Shown here one piece after another: positions 42,769-52,961 of a stretch of DNA of 64,000 nucleotides. The notes under the pieces were generated by a model. It did not search any database. It saw only the letters and a program-made list of their open reading frames with translations, and had not been told where the DNA came from. Position 1 is the first letter of the stretch; each line of letters opens with the position of its first letter. Origin of the DNA: Moorena sp. SIOASIH (GTDB taxonomy: Bacteria; Cyanobacteriota; Cyanobacteriia; Cyanobacteriales; Coleofasciculaceae); the NCBI RefSeq assembly GCF_010671925.1, contig NZ_JAAHIH010000001.1, forward strand, positions 1,431,053-1,495,052, written 5' to 3'. A program made the position numbers and the translations under genes.

Positions 42769-43191
42769 ATGAAAATTTACCAAAAATCTTTTTTTTATCA
42801 AAAACTGTTTATCATCGTCTTGTTGCTCAGTGTGGGAGTAACATTACTCAGTAGCTGCTCCCCTAACAAAATGGAGAAGTGCAAGCTGATTGAGGTTGAA
42901 CCCAGGGAAGTTGAGCTAGATATCAAGGACACTGATATTGAAGGATGGGAATTGGAGGTACTTTGTGGTGACCAACTTTGGGATATCCCATGGTCAGAGA
43001 TTAATCGCTACTTTAAGATTGATCTGAAGAAGTATTACTCGAAGAATCCACAAGCAGCTCAAAGGCAGCTGCAACGACTGGAGCAACGACTAGTTTTCTA
43101 TAAACAAGACAACAAGAGGGGAAATATCCTATACGGTTCTTTGGATGGTAATTCAGAGTTAGTTGGGGTGAAGGCGAAAAAAGATGATTAA
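42769..43191 (+). CDS. Small putative lipoprotein
   Basis: 140 residues from the ATG at 42769. The N-terminus has a basic start and a hydrophobic segment (LFIIVLLLSVGVTLLSSC) ending in an LSSC lipobox, so it should be a lipoprotein attached at Cys. The mature part is acidic (EVEPREVELDIKDTDIEGWELEVLCGDQ) then basic and helical (NPQAAQRQLQRLEQRLVFYKQDNKRG). I know no family for it. An upstream TTG at 42757 is less likely. Confidence 0.65.
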   Translation: MKIYQKSFFYQKLFIIVLLLSVGVTLLSSCSPNKMEKCKLIEVEPREVELDIKDTDIEGWELEVLCGDQLWDIPWSEINRYFKIDLKKYYSKNPQAAQRQLQRLEQRLVFYKQDNKRGNILYGSLDGNSELVGVKAKKDD

Positions 43192-43238
43192 GATTCAACC
43201 TGCACCAAGCCCAAGTCTCATCCCCAATACAATGTCTA

Positions 43239-43444
43239 ATAGACCTCTTGCAAAAATAAATATGAAATCAAAATCTATCCCTTTTGCCTTTTGCCGTCTT
43301 GATGCAGTCGCTCATGGGGGAAACCACGGCAGTCGCTCATGGGGGAGACCCCCAAGACCGCGCTGCCTCCCCAAGACCGCGCTGCATCGCTTTTGCCTTT
43401 TGCCTTGTCTTCACCAAGGTTGATCAGACTTATGCAAGAGGTCT
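43239..43444. mobile_element. Element inserted at the bioF start, with 8-bp target duplication
   Basis: 206 bases. Left end ATAGACCTCTTGCAAAAATA, right end reversed AGACCTCTTGCATAAGTC. AATGTCTA flanks both sides (43231-43238 and 43445-43452), a perfect 8-bp duplication. Inside are TTTTGCC heptamers and a GTCGCTCATGGGGGA direct repeat. A single end of the same family is at 22590. The right copy of the duplication contains the ATG of bioF, and the element end provides AAGAGG as ribosome site. Confidence 0.9.
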
Positions 43445-43445
43445 A

Positions 43446-44621
43446 ATGTCTACTGACCCTTATGCTTGGCTAAAGCTATCCCTGGCCACGATTGAGAAAG
43501 CCAATTGGTATCGTTCAGTACAAACTCTACAAAGTATGCCTGGTGCTGTGGTGCAACTGGAAGGGCGAGAGGTGATTAACTTTGCTAGTAATGACTATCT
43601 GGGACTGGCGGGCTCTCCTCCTTTAATCGAAGCCGCAGTTACTGCTACTAAGGACTATGGTACTGGTAGCACTGGTTCGAGATTACTCACTGGACACCGG
43701 GAACTGCATAGACATTTGGAAAATGCGATCGCATCTCTCAAACAAACTGAAGATGCGATAGTCTATAGCTCTGGGTATTTAGCAAATATAGGTACGATTG
43801 CGGCTTTAGTAGGGAAACGGGATTTAATCCTAGGGGATCAATACAACCACTCCAGCCTAAAAAATGGGGCAATTTTGAGCGGTGCCCAGGTAATCGATTA
43901 TGAGCACTGCAATATGGCTTCTTTGCAGGGTCAACTGGTTCAATACCGACAACAATACCGTCGCTGCTTAATTGTTACTGATAGTGTCTTTAGCATGGAT
44001 GGTGATTTATGCCCCTTGCCTGAGCTATTAGGGTTGGCAAACCAATTTAATTGTATGCTCCTGGTGGATGAAGCCCATGCTACGGGAGTTTTGGGCGCTA
44101 CAGGGGCTGGGTGTGTAGAACATTTTGGCTGTACTGGAGAAACGATTATTCAAGTTGGCACCCTCAGTAAAGCTTTGGGGAGTTTGGGAGGGTATGTGGC
44201 TGGTTCAGCAGTTTTAATTGATTTCCTCCGAAATCGTTCTCCTAGCTGGATTTACACCACTGCTTTATCTCCAGCAGATACAGCAGCAGCATTGGCAGCA
44301 ATCCAAATTGTCCAACAAGAACCAGAACGGTGCGCTCAACTGAGGAATAATGTAGAGACTCTCAAACAGTTAATTACTAAGCAGCTGCCTAATCTCAAAT
44401 GTTTGCCTTCTGAGTCGCCTATCCTGTGCATTTCCATAAACAGTGCTACTGAGGCTCTTGCTGTTGGCGAAACCTTGAAAGCGGCTGGTATCTTTGCCCC
44501 TGCTATTCGTCCTCCGACAGTGCCTACGAGTCGGATTCGGATCTCAGTTATGGCAACTCATACACTGGATCATTTCCAGCAGTTAGTTGCTGCTTTGGAG
44601 ACCTGTGAGAGTTCAAAATAG
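43446..44621 (+). CDS. bioF: 8-amino-7-oxononanoate synthase (biotin synthesis)
   Basis: 391 residues, PLP-dependent alpha-oxoamine synthase. Key motifs: [55 protein letters not shown] (Asp and His around PLP) and the Schiff-base Lys in [14 protein letters not shown]. It condenses pimeloyl-thioester with alanine to KAPA, the first committed ring-building step of biotin. An alternative upstream start at 43284 would add 54 residues coded by repeats and was rejected. AAGAGG lies 5 bases before the ATG at 43446. The 3' end overlaps the convergent CocE-type gene by 74 bases. No other bio genes nearby. Confidence 0.92.
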   Translation: MSTDPYAWLKLSLATIEKANWYRSVQTLQSMPGAVVQLEGREVINFASNDYLGLAGSPPLIEAAVTATKDYGTGSTGSRLLTGHRELHRHLENAIASLKQTEDAIVYSSGYLANIGTIAALVGKRDLILGDQYNHSSLKNGAILSGAQVIDYEHCNMASLQGQLVQYRQQYRRCLIVTDSVFSMDGDLCPLPELLGLANQFNCMLLVDEAHATGVLGATGAGCVEHFGCTGETIIQVGTLSKALGSLGGYVAGSAVLIDFLRNRSPSWIYTTALSPADTAAALAAIQIVQQEPERCAQLRNNVETLKQLITKQLPNLKCLPSESPILCISINSATEALAVGETLKAAGIFAPAIRPPTVPTSRIRISVMATHTLDHFQQLVAALETCESSK

Positions 44622-46266
44622 GTAATAAAACACGAGTTGGATAATCCTCTCCACAACTCACCATCAAAGTAATAATCTGAGCATCCATCAATCGACTTTC
44701 ACCAGGGAAAGCCCCAGTGCCGGAATTCACTGGATAAGCGGGAAAACAAGCCCCGCTTAAGCTCAAGCGCAACTGATTCCCTTTAGCAATACGCACACAA
44801 GTTGCCTGCAATCTAATACGCCACGGATTAGTATTGTCCCCAGGATTCACCCGCCCATATCCCTGAGTGATATTGTAAACCCTGCCATCGGGATGGACTT
44901 CCGACAACACTGCACAGATATCAAAACTGGGAGTATCAGCGGTGCAAAACACCTCTACCAGCACATCCCCTACCAAATGTAAATTTTCTGCTAAGGGTTC
45001 AGAGGTGTAGGTTAAAACATCTGTGCGACAATCTATGGCAGTGCGATCGCATGAACCGACTGGCATAGCTGCATGACCCCCCATTGCTGGAACTGGACGC
45101 CAAGGGTCATGAACTAATAGATCACAGGATACATCACAGGTATGCTGGATTTGGGATACTCCCTCTGTCTCCGATAGCTGTTGCATTTCTTGAGACTCTT
45201 CTGGAACTAATTTTCCAGAATCTTCCCTGACACTGGCTAAACCGGAAGTTACCAGATAATAAGATTTCTGATTGCCATCAGGCCAACTATCAAAATAACG
45301 CCACCGATTAGTTCCCATCTCAAATAGACAAACAGGCGGTTGCTCAACCACGTTGGTATCAATTCCCTTGAGGAACTGGTCAAACCAACGCACTTGCAAG
45401 CCATCAACGGGACTATTTGCCTGGGTACCATAATCCACTGCTCCCACTTTACGCCCCCAAGGCAGGTGCGCCCAAGGTCCAATGAGCAGATGCTGGGGCG
45501 AACAGCCATCAGATGCCATATCCTTATATAAATTAAGTGTCCCTCGCAAAAATGGGTCAAACCATCCGCCAATGTGTAACATTGGCATGTCTACATCCTG
45601 CATCATTCCCTTGGGAGATAGTTTTTCCCAGTATTCATCTGGGTGAGGATGGTCTAACCAGTCGTGATAAAAGGAGTCTGGTGCTAAGTCTTGGAGAATT
45701 TGAGGACAAGCAGGAATTGGGTCATACAGGGGTAAATTCCGAGATGCTGCATACAGCAGTTGATAGGCTTGCTCATCTTTCCGCAATCGTGCCGTTTCTG
45801 TTGCTAATTGTATCGCCCAACCCAGATTAGCTTGTAAACAAAACGCCCCTCCTTCATAGGCCCAATCGCTATATAAATCATAGCCAATCATCGCTGGACA
45901 GATAGTTTTCAGGGCCGTGGGATAGGTGGCAGCAGCATACAGTTGAGTCATCCCCTGATAGGAAAAGCCGTACATGCCCACATCCCCAGTGCTACCGGGT
46001 AAACTTGCTGCCCAGTTAACACTATCAAAGCCATCTTCGACTTCGTGGGCAAACAAATCAAACTTACCGTCTGAAGTGCCCCTCCCCCTGACATCTTGAA
46101 TCACCACAATGTAACCCTGGGCAGCATACCAAGTGGGATGAGCATAGACTACCGTAGATGCGATCGCTCTTCCATAGGGTTGCCGCATCAGCAAGACCGG
46201 AAACTCACCAGCACTATCGGGACGGTAGATATCCGCATCCAGCCGTACTCCATCCCGTGTTACCAT
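44548..46266 (-). CDS. CocE/NonD-family hydrolase (X-Pro dipeptidyl-peptidase type)
   Basis: 572 residues from the ATG at 46266 ([14 protein letters not shown]...). N-terminal alpha/beta-hydrolase with the nucleophile motif [17 protein letters not shown] (Ser in G-F-S-Y), the oxyanion-type LLMRQPYGR and [18 protein letters not shown]-terminal jelly-roll domain ('[44 protein letters not shown]'). Family members cleave acyl bonds in esters or peptides (cocaine esterase, X-prolyl peptidase, glutaryl-7-ACA acylase). The longer frame from 46311 starts in the heptamer array and was rejected. The C-terminal 24 codons overlap bioF on the other strand. Confidence 0.88.
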   Translation of the reverse strand: MVTRDGVRLDADIYRPDSAGEFPVLLMRQPYGRAIASTVVYAHPTWYAAQGYIVVIQDVRGRGTSDGKFDLFAHEVEDGFDSVNWAASLPGSTGDVGMYGFSYQGMTQLYAAATYPTALKTICPAMIGYDLYSDWAYEGGAFCLQANLGWAIQLATETARLRKDEQAYQLLYAASRNLPLYDPIPACPQILQDLAPDSFYHDWLDHPHPDEYWEKLSPKGMMQDVDMPMLHIGGWFDPFLRGTLNLYKDMASDGCSPQHLLIGPWAHLPWGRKVGAVDYGTQANSPVDGLQVRWFDQFLKGIDTNVVEQPPVCLFEMGTNRWRYFDSWPDGNQKSYYLVTSGLASVREDSGKLVPEESQEMQQLSETEGVSQIQHTCDVSCDLLVHDPWRPVPAMGGHAAMPVGSCDRTAIDCRTDVLTYTSEPLAENLHLVGDVLVEVFCTADTPSFDICAVLSEVHPDGRVYNITQGYGRVNPGDNTNPWRIRLQATCVRIAKGNQLRLSLSGACFPAYPVNSGTGAFPGESRLMDAQIITLMVSCGEDYPTRVLLPILNSHRSPKQQLTAGNDPVYELP

Positions 46267-46281
46267 TGATGCCGTTTCTTG

Positions 46282-46490
46282 TTTTACCTTCAACCTTCCA
46301 ACCTTGGCCAAAAGGCCACGCTACGCGAACAAGCTGTCACCTCTAACAAACCTTCAACCTTCCAACCTTCAACCTTCCAACCTTCAACCTTCCAACCTTC
46401 AACCTTCCAACCTTCAACCTTCCAACCTTCAACCTTCCAACCTTCAACCTTCCAACCTTCAACCTTCAACCTTCCAACCTGCCACCTGTA
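46282..46490. repeat. 14-bp (2 x 7) tandem array CAACCTTCCAACCTT interrupted by a palindrome
   Basis: Alternating TTCAACC/TTCCAACC units, about 20 in all. At 46302-46330 a TTGGCC-n-GGCCACGCTACGCGAAC module breaks the array. It lies between the hydrolase start and the DASS transporter stop and gives false frames on both strands. Confidence 0.85.
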
Positions 46491-46498
46491 ACTTCTAG

Positions 46499-47989
46499 TC
46501 ATCCCAACATAGGGATAGCTACAAAATTCATCAACAAACTTACTAGAATCACCCCTACTATATTTAAAACTAATCCTACCTTAACCATGGTAGAAATTGG
46601 AAAATATTCCTGAGAGTAAACTATTGCATTGGGAGGAGTTGCGACTGGCAGCATAAAGGCGAAGGAAGCAGAAATTGCGGCGGGCCACATCAACAAAGCA
46701 GGTGAGACATTTATAATCGGTGCAGCAGTAGCTAAGATAGGCATGATCAGAGCTGTGGTTGCTGTATTCGAGGTCACTTCTGTTAAAAATGTCATAAATA
46801 CACAGATGCAAACTACCATTAAAACCGTTGAAATTCCCTGCAATCCGATTTGTAAATTATCCCCTAGGAATTGAGACAATCCTGACGCAGCAAACCCTTT
46901 AGAAATTGCAATTCCACCACCAAATAGCAGCAATATTCCCCAAGGAATTTTTACAGCGGTTTCCCAGTCTAGGAGGTTGATTTTATCCCCCGTCTCTGTT
47001 TTCACAGGAAGTATAAACATGATCACAGCAATTAGGGCAGCCACACTGGAATCATGAACAAAGTTAGCCACCCCCAGATAGCTTGCCCAACCAGTTAATG
47101 TAAAGGAACCGATGGTGATATCTCCCATAAAAATCCACAACAATACTGTTAACCCAAATAAAATAGCAACGGATTTTTCTCCCTGAGACATTTTACCCAG
47201 TTTCTGGACTTCTTTGTCTGGAATATTAAAATAGTATGACGATAAACTGTTATTATCAAGCTTGACTGTAATTTTAGTTAAATATATCCAAGTTAAAAAG
47301 ATAAATATCAAAACAGCTGGCACTCCCACCATCATCCATTGATAAAATGTAATGGCGGTATTGTCTGGAAAGTTTTCTTTTAATTGTGCCAGAAATATCA
47401 GGTTAGGTGGAGTCCCGATCGGAGTTCCAATTCCACCAATATTAGCGGCGTAGGCAATTCCCAGCATTAGGGAAGTTCCCAGAGTTTTACCTACATCAAT
47501 ATTGGGATTGGCAAGAGCCGTTTCTTCGATAATAGAAATAGCGATTGGCAGCATCATCAAGGTTATAGCTGTATTCGATATCCACATCGACAATACTGCT
47601 GTTGCTAGCATAAACCCCAAAATTAACCTGGTCGGTTGGGTACCAACAATGCTAATAATCTGGAAAGCAATCCGCTGATGTAGGTTATATTTTTCAACCG
47701 CTTTAGCAATAAAAAAAACTGCCATCAATAACAATACTACATCAGAAGCATAGGCGGAAGCAACCTCTTCAGCAGAAATAATTCCTAAAAATGGAAATAA
47801 ACCCAAGGGAATAATCGAGGTGGCGGCAATCGGGATAGTTTCAGCAATCCAAAAAATTGCCATGAGAAGCGTTGCTCCTAGCATTCTCACAGCAGTTGGT
47901 GGTAAATTTTCAGGGAGTAATGCTGGAAAAAATGAAAGGAGCCAGCATAAGGTAAAAATACTAACTCCTAGGTAAAAGCTTTTTTTCAT
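46499..47989 (-). CDS. DASS/SLC13-family anion symporter
   Basis: 496 residues from the ATG at 47989. About 11-12 membrane helices. The family markers are present: the first SNT motif (MWISNTAITLMMLPIA), GIAYAANIGGIGTPIGTPPNLIF, and the second-half counterpart TEVTSNTATTALIMPILATAA with VATPPNAIVYS. These bind the anion and sodium. The family moves dicarboxylates, citrate, phosphate or sulfate with Na+. The C-terminus is complete. The start codon at 47992 would be TTG; ATG is preferred. Substrate not determinable. Confidence 0.92.
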   Translation of the reverse strand: MKKSFYLGVSIFTLCWLLSFFPALLPENLPPTAVRMLGATLLMAIFWIAETIPIAATSIIPLGLFPFLGIISAEEVASAYASDVVLLLMAVFFIAKAVEKYNLHQRIAFQIISIVGTQPTRLILGFMLATAVLSMWISNTAITLMMLPIAISIIEETALANPNIDVGKTLGTSLMLGIAYAANIGGIGTPIGTPPNLIFLAQLKENFPDNTAITFYQWMMVGVPAVLIFIFLTWIYLTKITVKLDNNSLSSYYFNIPDKEVQKLGKMSQGEKSVAILFGLTVLLWIFMGDITIGSFTLTGWASYLGVANFVHDSSVAALIAVIMFILPVKTETGDKINLLDWETAVKIPWGILLLFGGGIAISKGFAASGLSQFLGDNLQIGLQGISTVLMVVCICVFMTFLTEVTSNTATTALIMPILATAAPIINVSPALLMWPAAISASFAFMLPVATPPNAIVYSQEYFPISTMVKVGLVLNIVGVILVSLLMNFVAIPMLG

Positions 47990-48403
47990 CAATAGGACTT
48001 ACGCAGTAACTCTACTTCTAGTAGTAAGGTGCTTTATTAACGAACCCTACACTATCACCACGTTTGGAGTCCAGTTTTCCGTAAGTCCTGTTGTAAGCAT
48101 ATGCGCTACGCGCACGCTACGCGAACAGCTGTCAGCCGTGAGCTTTTAGCTCACGCTACGCGAACAGCTGTCAGCTATCATGCTAAAATAAACCTCTAAG
48201 GAGAGAATTTAAAGGTGCGCTTGACCCATTAAGAATTAAATTCGATATAGGTGCGCGCCTAATAGTTCGAAATTAATGATAATTGAAAGTCTGGGCAAAA
48301 GCCCATCTAATCATATTCTGATAGCTGATAGCTGATTGCTGATAGCTGATAGCTGATTGCTGTCAAGTGATTAACAGTCCCAGATATCCAGCTATTACAT
48401 TAT
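47990..48403. other. Gene-free stretch with GTAAGC, CGCTACGCG and TAGCTGA repeats
   Basis: 48095-48180 holds GTAAGCATATGCGCTACGCG and repeated CACGCTACGCGAACAGCTGT. 48210-48250 holds GGTGCGCTTGACCCATTAAG and AATTAAATTCG as in other repeats. TAGCTGA heptamers run at 48320-48360. It looks like a decayed family C element with other repeats inserted. No gene seen. Confidence 0.6.
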
Positions 48404-48856
48404 TCAACAAGCTACCAACATATCTTGACGCCCAAGCACTCTCAAATCCTCTTGATCGAATTCAACAGGTGTACCACTGCGAACTAGTTCAGCAAAGTCC
48501 TCATTAGGCACCATCCAGCACAGGGTATACAAGCGCTCAGTGCCAGTATTTCTAATTTCATGAATTCCTGTAGGCGGAACTAATAAAGTATCTCCAGTCC
48601 GCAGCTGAACGATTTTGCCATCACAGCTAGCTAAGCCTTGACCCTTGAGGATATAGAACATTTCTACTCCAATTTGATGATAATGGAGCGGAGTCTTTCC
48701 TCCTGGCTCAAAAATCTCTACACAAAATGTTATTGAAGCATTAGCACTGTCTGGATCGAAGACAATGGCTAAGCGATTTTTATCCTGGGGACTAATACGA
48801 TAAGCTTGGTAGTCTTTGGGAGACATAACTACGGGAATCATGCAACGATTATCCAT
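48404..48856 (-). CDS. Single-domain cupin protein
   Basis: 150 residues. The cupin barrel has metal motif 1 in PLHYHQIGVEMFYILKGQG (His, His, Glu) and motif 2 around GDTLLVPPTGIHEIRNTG (His). This is a one-domain cupin such as those that bind Fe, Mn or Zn and act as dioxygenases, isomerases or sensors. Start at 48856; internal ATGs at residues 6 and 11 are possible. Single gene. Substrate unknown. Confidence 0.85.
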   Translation of the reverse strand: MDNRCMIPVVMSPKDYQAYRISPQDKNRLAIVFDPDSANASITFCVEIFEPGGKTPLHYHQIGVEMFYILKGQGLASCDGKIVQLRTGDTLLVPPTGIHEIRNTGTERLYTLCWMVPNEDFAELVRSGTPVEFDQEDLRVLGRQDMLVAC

Positions 48857-49647
48857 GGTTTAGTTATTACTGTTGAGGGTTGACTGTTGAGAATTTAATT
48901 GATAACTTAATTAGTTAAATGCTTTGAGAGTTGTCGGAAAATATTTGACCAACTCAAAGCCAAGCATTGGTTAGAATTGTAAATGGTAACTTGTAGTGAG
49001 TAATGTTAGTCAATCATCTAGTAAGATAGTGGCAGCATAGTCTTTGAATAGCTGTAGTTTACTTTATCTACCAATCCCTAGCTCTTAAATTTAAGATTAT
49101 CTAAATTTTTTGGGGCGATTGACTTAATTCGGTATAGTTTGTAAAGAAATATGAAATAGCCCTGGAATTTCCCTAAACCCCACAGCCTATACTCCACATT
49201 TTTTTTGGGGGGATTGACTTAATCTGGGACAGTTTGTAAAGAAATATGAAATACCCCTTGAATTATCCTACACCCCACAGCCTATACTCCACCTTAACCA
49301 GCAATCTTGATTTTTCTCTAGGTACTGAATAAATATGGGTAATATCATGTCAGGATAATTACCCTTAATAAAAACTCCCCCATCTCCCCATCTCCCCATC
49401 TCCCCACCCTCCCCACACTTTTATTATGGGTATTCAACCGAACTTGATATAAATACTTAATCGGTAGGGGGTTGACAAAATTACCTTTTACCTGATTATT
49501 TTTAGGGTTTTCCATGGCGTCGAATCAGATAATCCAAGATTCGGTCTCATCTTTCCACAGCGGCATTAGTGGAAACCGGTTGCGCGCGCTAGTTGTTCTT
49601 GTAGAGCCGTGAATCGTTCGATACTTGGAGCAAGCGATCGCTTTAAT
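48857..49647. other. Gene-free stretch of 791 bases with a duplicated block
   Basis: 49105-49197 and 49200-49291 are diverged copies (about 85% alike by eye) of a block reading GGGG-GATTGACTTAAT ... AGTTTGTAAAGAAATATGAA ... CCCCACAGCCTATACTCCAC. At 49375-49425 there is a CTCCCCAT octamer run. Nothing coding. The block may be a duplicated regulatory region or a mobile fragment. Confidence 0.6.
49105..49291. repeat. Direct repeat of about 93 bp
   Basis: Two adjacent copies sharing GTTTGTAAAGAAATATGAAA and CCCCACAGCCTATACTCCAC, differing at several positions. Copy boundaries are the T-run plus GGGG. Confidence 0.8.
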
Positions 49648-52188
49648 TCAAATACTAAACATCTGAAACAGTTTACTTATCTTGTGATGACCATCCTCTG
49701 AATCTTGCTGAGATTTGACTTCCTGTTGGTGAAGTAGGGCATTCTCCAACACTTGTTCAATGCGATCGCATAAAATAAACTCGATTTGGTTACGCACATC
49801 GTCGGGCACGTCAACTAGGTCTTTCTGATTCTGTTGCGGTAACAGCACTCTTTTGATGCCAGTCCGGTGCGCTGCTAACACCTTTTCTCGCACTCCACCA
49901 ATGGGGAGTACTTCACCACTGAGGTTAATTTCTCCCGTCATGGCAGTATCCGTGCGTACCGATTGATTCATCAACAGGGATGCGATCGCTGTTACCATAG
50001 TTACCCCTGCAGAGGGTCCATCTTTGGGAATTGCACCGGCTGGCACATGGAGGTGTAAGCCATTATCTTTAAATGCACTCAAGTCAATTCCCACAGATGC
50101 AGCATGAGACCAGACATAGGAGCGAGCAATCTGAGCCGACTCCTGCATTACTTCCCCAAGCTGACCGGTGAGCATCAAGTCTTTACCCTGGGGTAAGAAG
50201 ACAGCCTCAACAAAGAGGACTTCTCCTCCTTGGAGAGTCCAAGCCAGACCTGTCGCTACTCCAGGTTGTGTAGTTTTGCGGATCTGTTCGAGCAGAAAGC
50301 GCCTTGGTCCGAGTGACGCTTCCAACTGTTCCGGATCGATTGCCATTGGCTCAGTTTTACCATTGGCATACTGAACAGCAACTTTGCGGCACAGAGTCCC
50401 TAGTTGTTGCTCTAGTTTACGTACTCCTGCCTCACGGGTGTAGTTTTCAATCACCTGGCGTAGGGTTTCTGTGGGTAGTTCCACAGCATTAGCTGGCAGT
50501 CCTGCCTTTTCGATCTGTCGAGGCAATAGGTATTTCTGAGCGATCGCAATTTTCTCCTGTTCGGAATACCCGGATAATTCAATAATTTCCAGCCGATCTA
50601 TTAGTGGAGGGGGAACACGAGATAGGTCATTAGCGGTACCAATGAAGATAATCTGGGACAGATCGAAGTCCAAATCCAAGTATAGGTCTCGGAAACTATG
50701 GTTTTGCTGTGGATCAAGGATTTCTAGTAATACAGAGGCAGGGTCACCACGATAGTCCATACCCACCTTATCCAACTCATCTAGCATAATCACTGGGTTC
50801 TTCACCCCAGCTCGATATAGCGCCTGTATGATCCGACCTGGCATAGCACCGATATAGGTGCGACGGTGACCCCTTAACTCTGCCTCATCCCGTAACCCAC
50901 CCAGGCTGACTCGCTCGAAGGGACGACCCAAAGCATGAGCAATCGAGCGACCTAGACTGGTTTTACCTACCCCCGGAGGACCAGCAAAACAAATTACTGT
51001 ACCGATGGTGTAGCGCTGATCTGGTTTCTGTGGCTGTTCAGCATCCCTTGTTTCGAGATCCTGCTGAGTCCGAGCCATTTGTTTGAGCTTGAAGGTAGCT
51101 AGGTGTTCGATAATACGTTCTTTAATTTTGGTCAGGCCATGGTGATCGGCATCAAGGACTTCCCTAGCATGTTGCAGATCCAGGTTGTCCTGTACCGTCT
51201 TGTTCCAAGGCATCTCCAACAGCCAGTCCAGGTAAGTGCGAATCACCCCACCTTCTGCCGAGGCATTCCCAATACGTTCTAAGCGAGCTAATTCTCGTTT
51301 CGCTTGCTTTTGGGCAGTTTCCGGTAATTGGCCTTCCTTGATCCGAGCCCGCAATTCCTCAATTTCCTGACTATCGGGATCGAGCTCACCTAATTCCTCT
51401 TGAATTTGCTTCAGTTGCTGGCGCAGGAAGAATTCCCGCTGCTGCCCCTCAATTTCCTTTTTGGTCTCTCCCAGAATTTCTTTACGCAGGCGCTGGACTT
51501 CTACCTCCTGCTTCAAATCCGCCAGCATTTGACGCAAGAGCATCTCCAGGTTTTCCTCCTCTAACACTGCCTGCATTTCGTGAACATCCTGCTGTAACAA
51601 GATGGAGGTCTGGTAAGCCAACTGGGCTGGATCATCGCTATGCAATAAGACTGCTAGAAGTTCTTCAGGGAAGTTGGAATTTAACATTGCAGCCTCTTGC
51701 CACAGGGATTGAATCGCACTAGTTAGGGCTGCTAGGGTCTGTTGTTCTGTTCCTGCTGCGATCGCTGTTTCTGTAGTAACTTGAGGCAGGAGTTGATAGT
51801 TAACAGTGTAGGTGGGTTCGGTCTGAATTAATTGCTCAATTCGGACTCGCTCAAGACCTTCAATGATCAGTTGGACTGGTCCGATGGGTAGCCTGCTCAT
51901 TTTTTTGACCACAGCCAGGGTAGCAACCGGATAGATCTCCTCGAGGCTATTAATTTCAGCTTTTTCGTCTTCCTCCAGTCGCCCCTGGGCTTCTGGGCGA
52001 ATCGCAGCCACAATTAGCTGCTTGTGCTCAGTGATCATGGTTGACTCAGCGACTGCCACAGAACGACGCCTACCTGCTACGATTGGTAGCGTAATCCCTG
52101 GGAGTAATACAATATTGCGCAAGGGAAGTAGTAAGCTGGTTTCCAGCTGTTTCTCTTGCCTGGAAAATACGCTAGCAGTGATATCCAT
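49648..52188 (-). CDS. lon: ATP-dependent protease Lon (LonA)
   Basis: 846 residues from the ATG at 52188, chosen because AGGAAGG lies 5 bases upstream; the ATG at 52206 would add six residues. N-terminal substrate domain (LLPLRNIVLLPGITLPI), AAA+ ATPase with Walker A CFAGPPGVGKTSLGRS and Walker B VIMLDELDKVG, and the Ser-Lys dyad protease domain with Ser near 725 in PKDGPSAGVTM and Lys in GGVREKVLAAHRTGIKRV. Lon degrades misfolded and regulatory proteins in the cytoplasm. Full length for the family. Single gene. Confidence 0.97.
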   Translation of the reverse strand: MDITASVFSRQEKQLETSLLLPLRNIVLLPGITLPIVAGRRRSVAVAESTMITEHKQLIVAAIRPEAQGRLEEDEKAEINSLEEIYPVATLAVVKKMSRLPIGPVQLIIEGLERVRIEQLIQTEPTYTVNYQLLPQVTTETAIAAGTEQQTLAALTSAIQSLWQEAAMLNSNFPEELLAVLLHSDDPAQLAYQTSILLQQDVHEMQAVLEEENLEMLLRQMLADLKQEVEVQRLRKEILGETKKEIEGQQREFFLRQQLKQIQEELGELDPDSQEIEELRARIKEGQLPETAQKQAKRELARLERIGNASAEGGVIRTYLDWLLEMPWNKTVQDNLDLQHAREVLDADHHGLTKIKERIIEHLATFKLKQMARTQQDLETRDAEQPQKPDQRYTIGTVICFAGPPGVGKTSLGRSIAHALGRPFERVSLGGLRDEAELRGHRRTYIGAMPGRIIQALYRAGVKNPVIMLDELDKVGMDYRGDPASVLLEILDPQQNHSFRDLYLDLDFDLSQIIFIGTANDLSRVPPPLIDRLEIIELSGYSEQEKIAIAQKYLLPRQIEKAGLPANAVELPTETLRQVIENYTREAGVRKLEQQLGTLCRKVAVQYANGKTEPMAIDPEQLEASLGPRRFLLEQIRKTTQPGVATGLAWTLQGGEVLFVEAVFLPQGKDLMLTGQLGEVMQESAQIARSYVWSHAASVGIDLSAFKDNGLHLHVPAGAIPKDGPSAGVTMVTAIASLLMNQSVRTDTAMTGEINLSGEVLPIGGVREKVLAAHRTGIKRVLLPQQNQKDLVDVPDDVRNQIEFILCDRIEQVLENALLHQQEVKSQQDSEDGHHKISKLFQMFSI

Positions 52189-52341
52189 AAAACCTTCCTC
52201 TCCCATCGATTCACGTTCTACCTTTCGCCATCTCCGGGATATTTTGGTTGCAGCGAGCAGGTAAGCAATCTCAACAACTCACTTTGGCCTATATTTCAAT
52301 TTTATGGTATTTTTTGTATGTCTGGAGGCTAAACCGTATGA

Positions 52342-52818
52342 TTAATACTCTACCTTATCGGTTTTGTCTTGCCATTCTTGGAAAGCTCTTAAGGCTTCAT
52401 CTCGCATCAATTGAATTATTGGAAGTTTGCGATCGCTTATCGGCAAGTCCAATTCCTCGTAAATGAACTGGTCATCAAATCCAATTTGAGCGGCATCAGC
52501 TTTAGTATTGGCATAGTAAACCTTGTCCAGCCTAGCCCAGTAGATCGCCCCGAGGCACATCGGGCATGGCTCACAGCTAGTATAGAGTTCGCAACCGGTC
52601 AGTTGAAAAGTCTGTAAGACCTTGCAGGCATCACGGATAGCTACAATTTCAGCATGTGCCGTAGGATCATTCGTGGAGGTGACTTGATTATGAGCTTTGG
52701 CAATAATCTCTCCATCCTTGACAACCACTGCTCCAAACGGACCTCCCTTTCCAGACCTAACGCTGATCACAGATAGAGCAATGGCCTCGTTCATAAACCG
52801 ACTTTTGGGCTGTGTCAT
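52342..52818 (-). CDS. guaD: Guanine deaminase (nucleoside deaminase fold)
   Basis: 158 residues from the ATG at 52818. Zn-binding and catalytic motifs are PTAHAEIVAIRDAC (His, Glu) and TSCEPCPMCLGAIYWAR (two Cys). The sequence GGPFGAVVVKDG ... GFDDQFIYEE ... tracks the B. subtilis-type guanine deaminase closely and has the same length. It turns guanine to xanthine for purine salvage. The longer frame from 52929 includes repeat sequence and was rejected. Confidence 0.88.
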   Translation of the reverse strand: MTQPKSRFMNEAIALSVISVRSGKGGPFGAVVVKDGEIIAKAHNQVTSTNDPTAHAEIVAIRDACKVLQTFQLTGCELYTSCEPCPMCLGAIYWARLDKVYYANTKADAAQIGFDDQFIYEELDLPISDRKLPIIQLMRDEALRAFQEWQDKTDKVEY

Positions 52819-52887
52819 GAATTTCCATGGTTTAGAATTCTCGCTTCGCCATGATAGCTCAGTCGTCAGGTGCGCAATTTGAAGAAG

Positions 52888-52961
52888 GTGGGTTACGGCG
52901 CTTTCAACGACTGATTGGTAATCCCTCAAATCCTGGCCGCGCCTAACCCACCCTACGGAAT
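52888..52961. repeat. Palindromic repeat GGTGGGTTACGGCGC / GCGCCTAACCCACC
   Basis: A 74-base hairpin with 13-15 bp imperfect arms. Related GTGGG hairpins are at 2346-2543 and 62589-62618. It lies upstream of the deaminase start. Confidence 0.75.

Noticed and set aside
43284..43445. N-terminal extension of BioF
   Set aside because: It is coded by a mobile element with TTTTGCC heptamers; the ATG at 43446 has a ribosome site and fits the family.
46267..46311. N-terminal extension of the CocE-type hydrolase
   Set aside because: Coded by the heptamer array; the family starts at [12 protein letters not shown].
46279..46502. WKVEG / QPSTF repeat proteins on both strands
   Set aside because: Artefact of the 14-base array.
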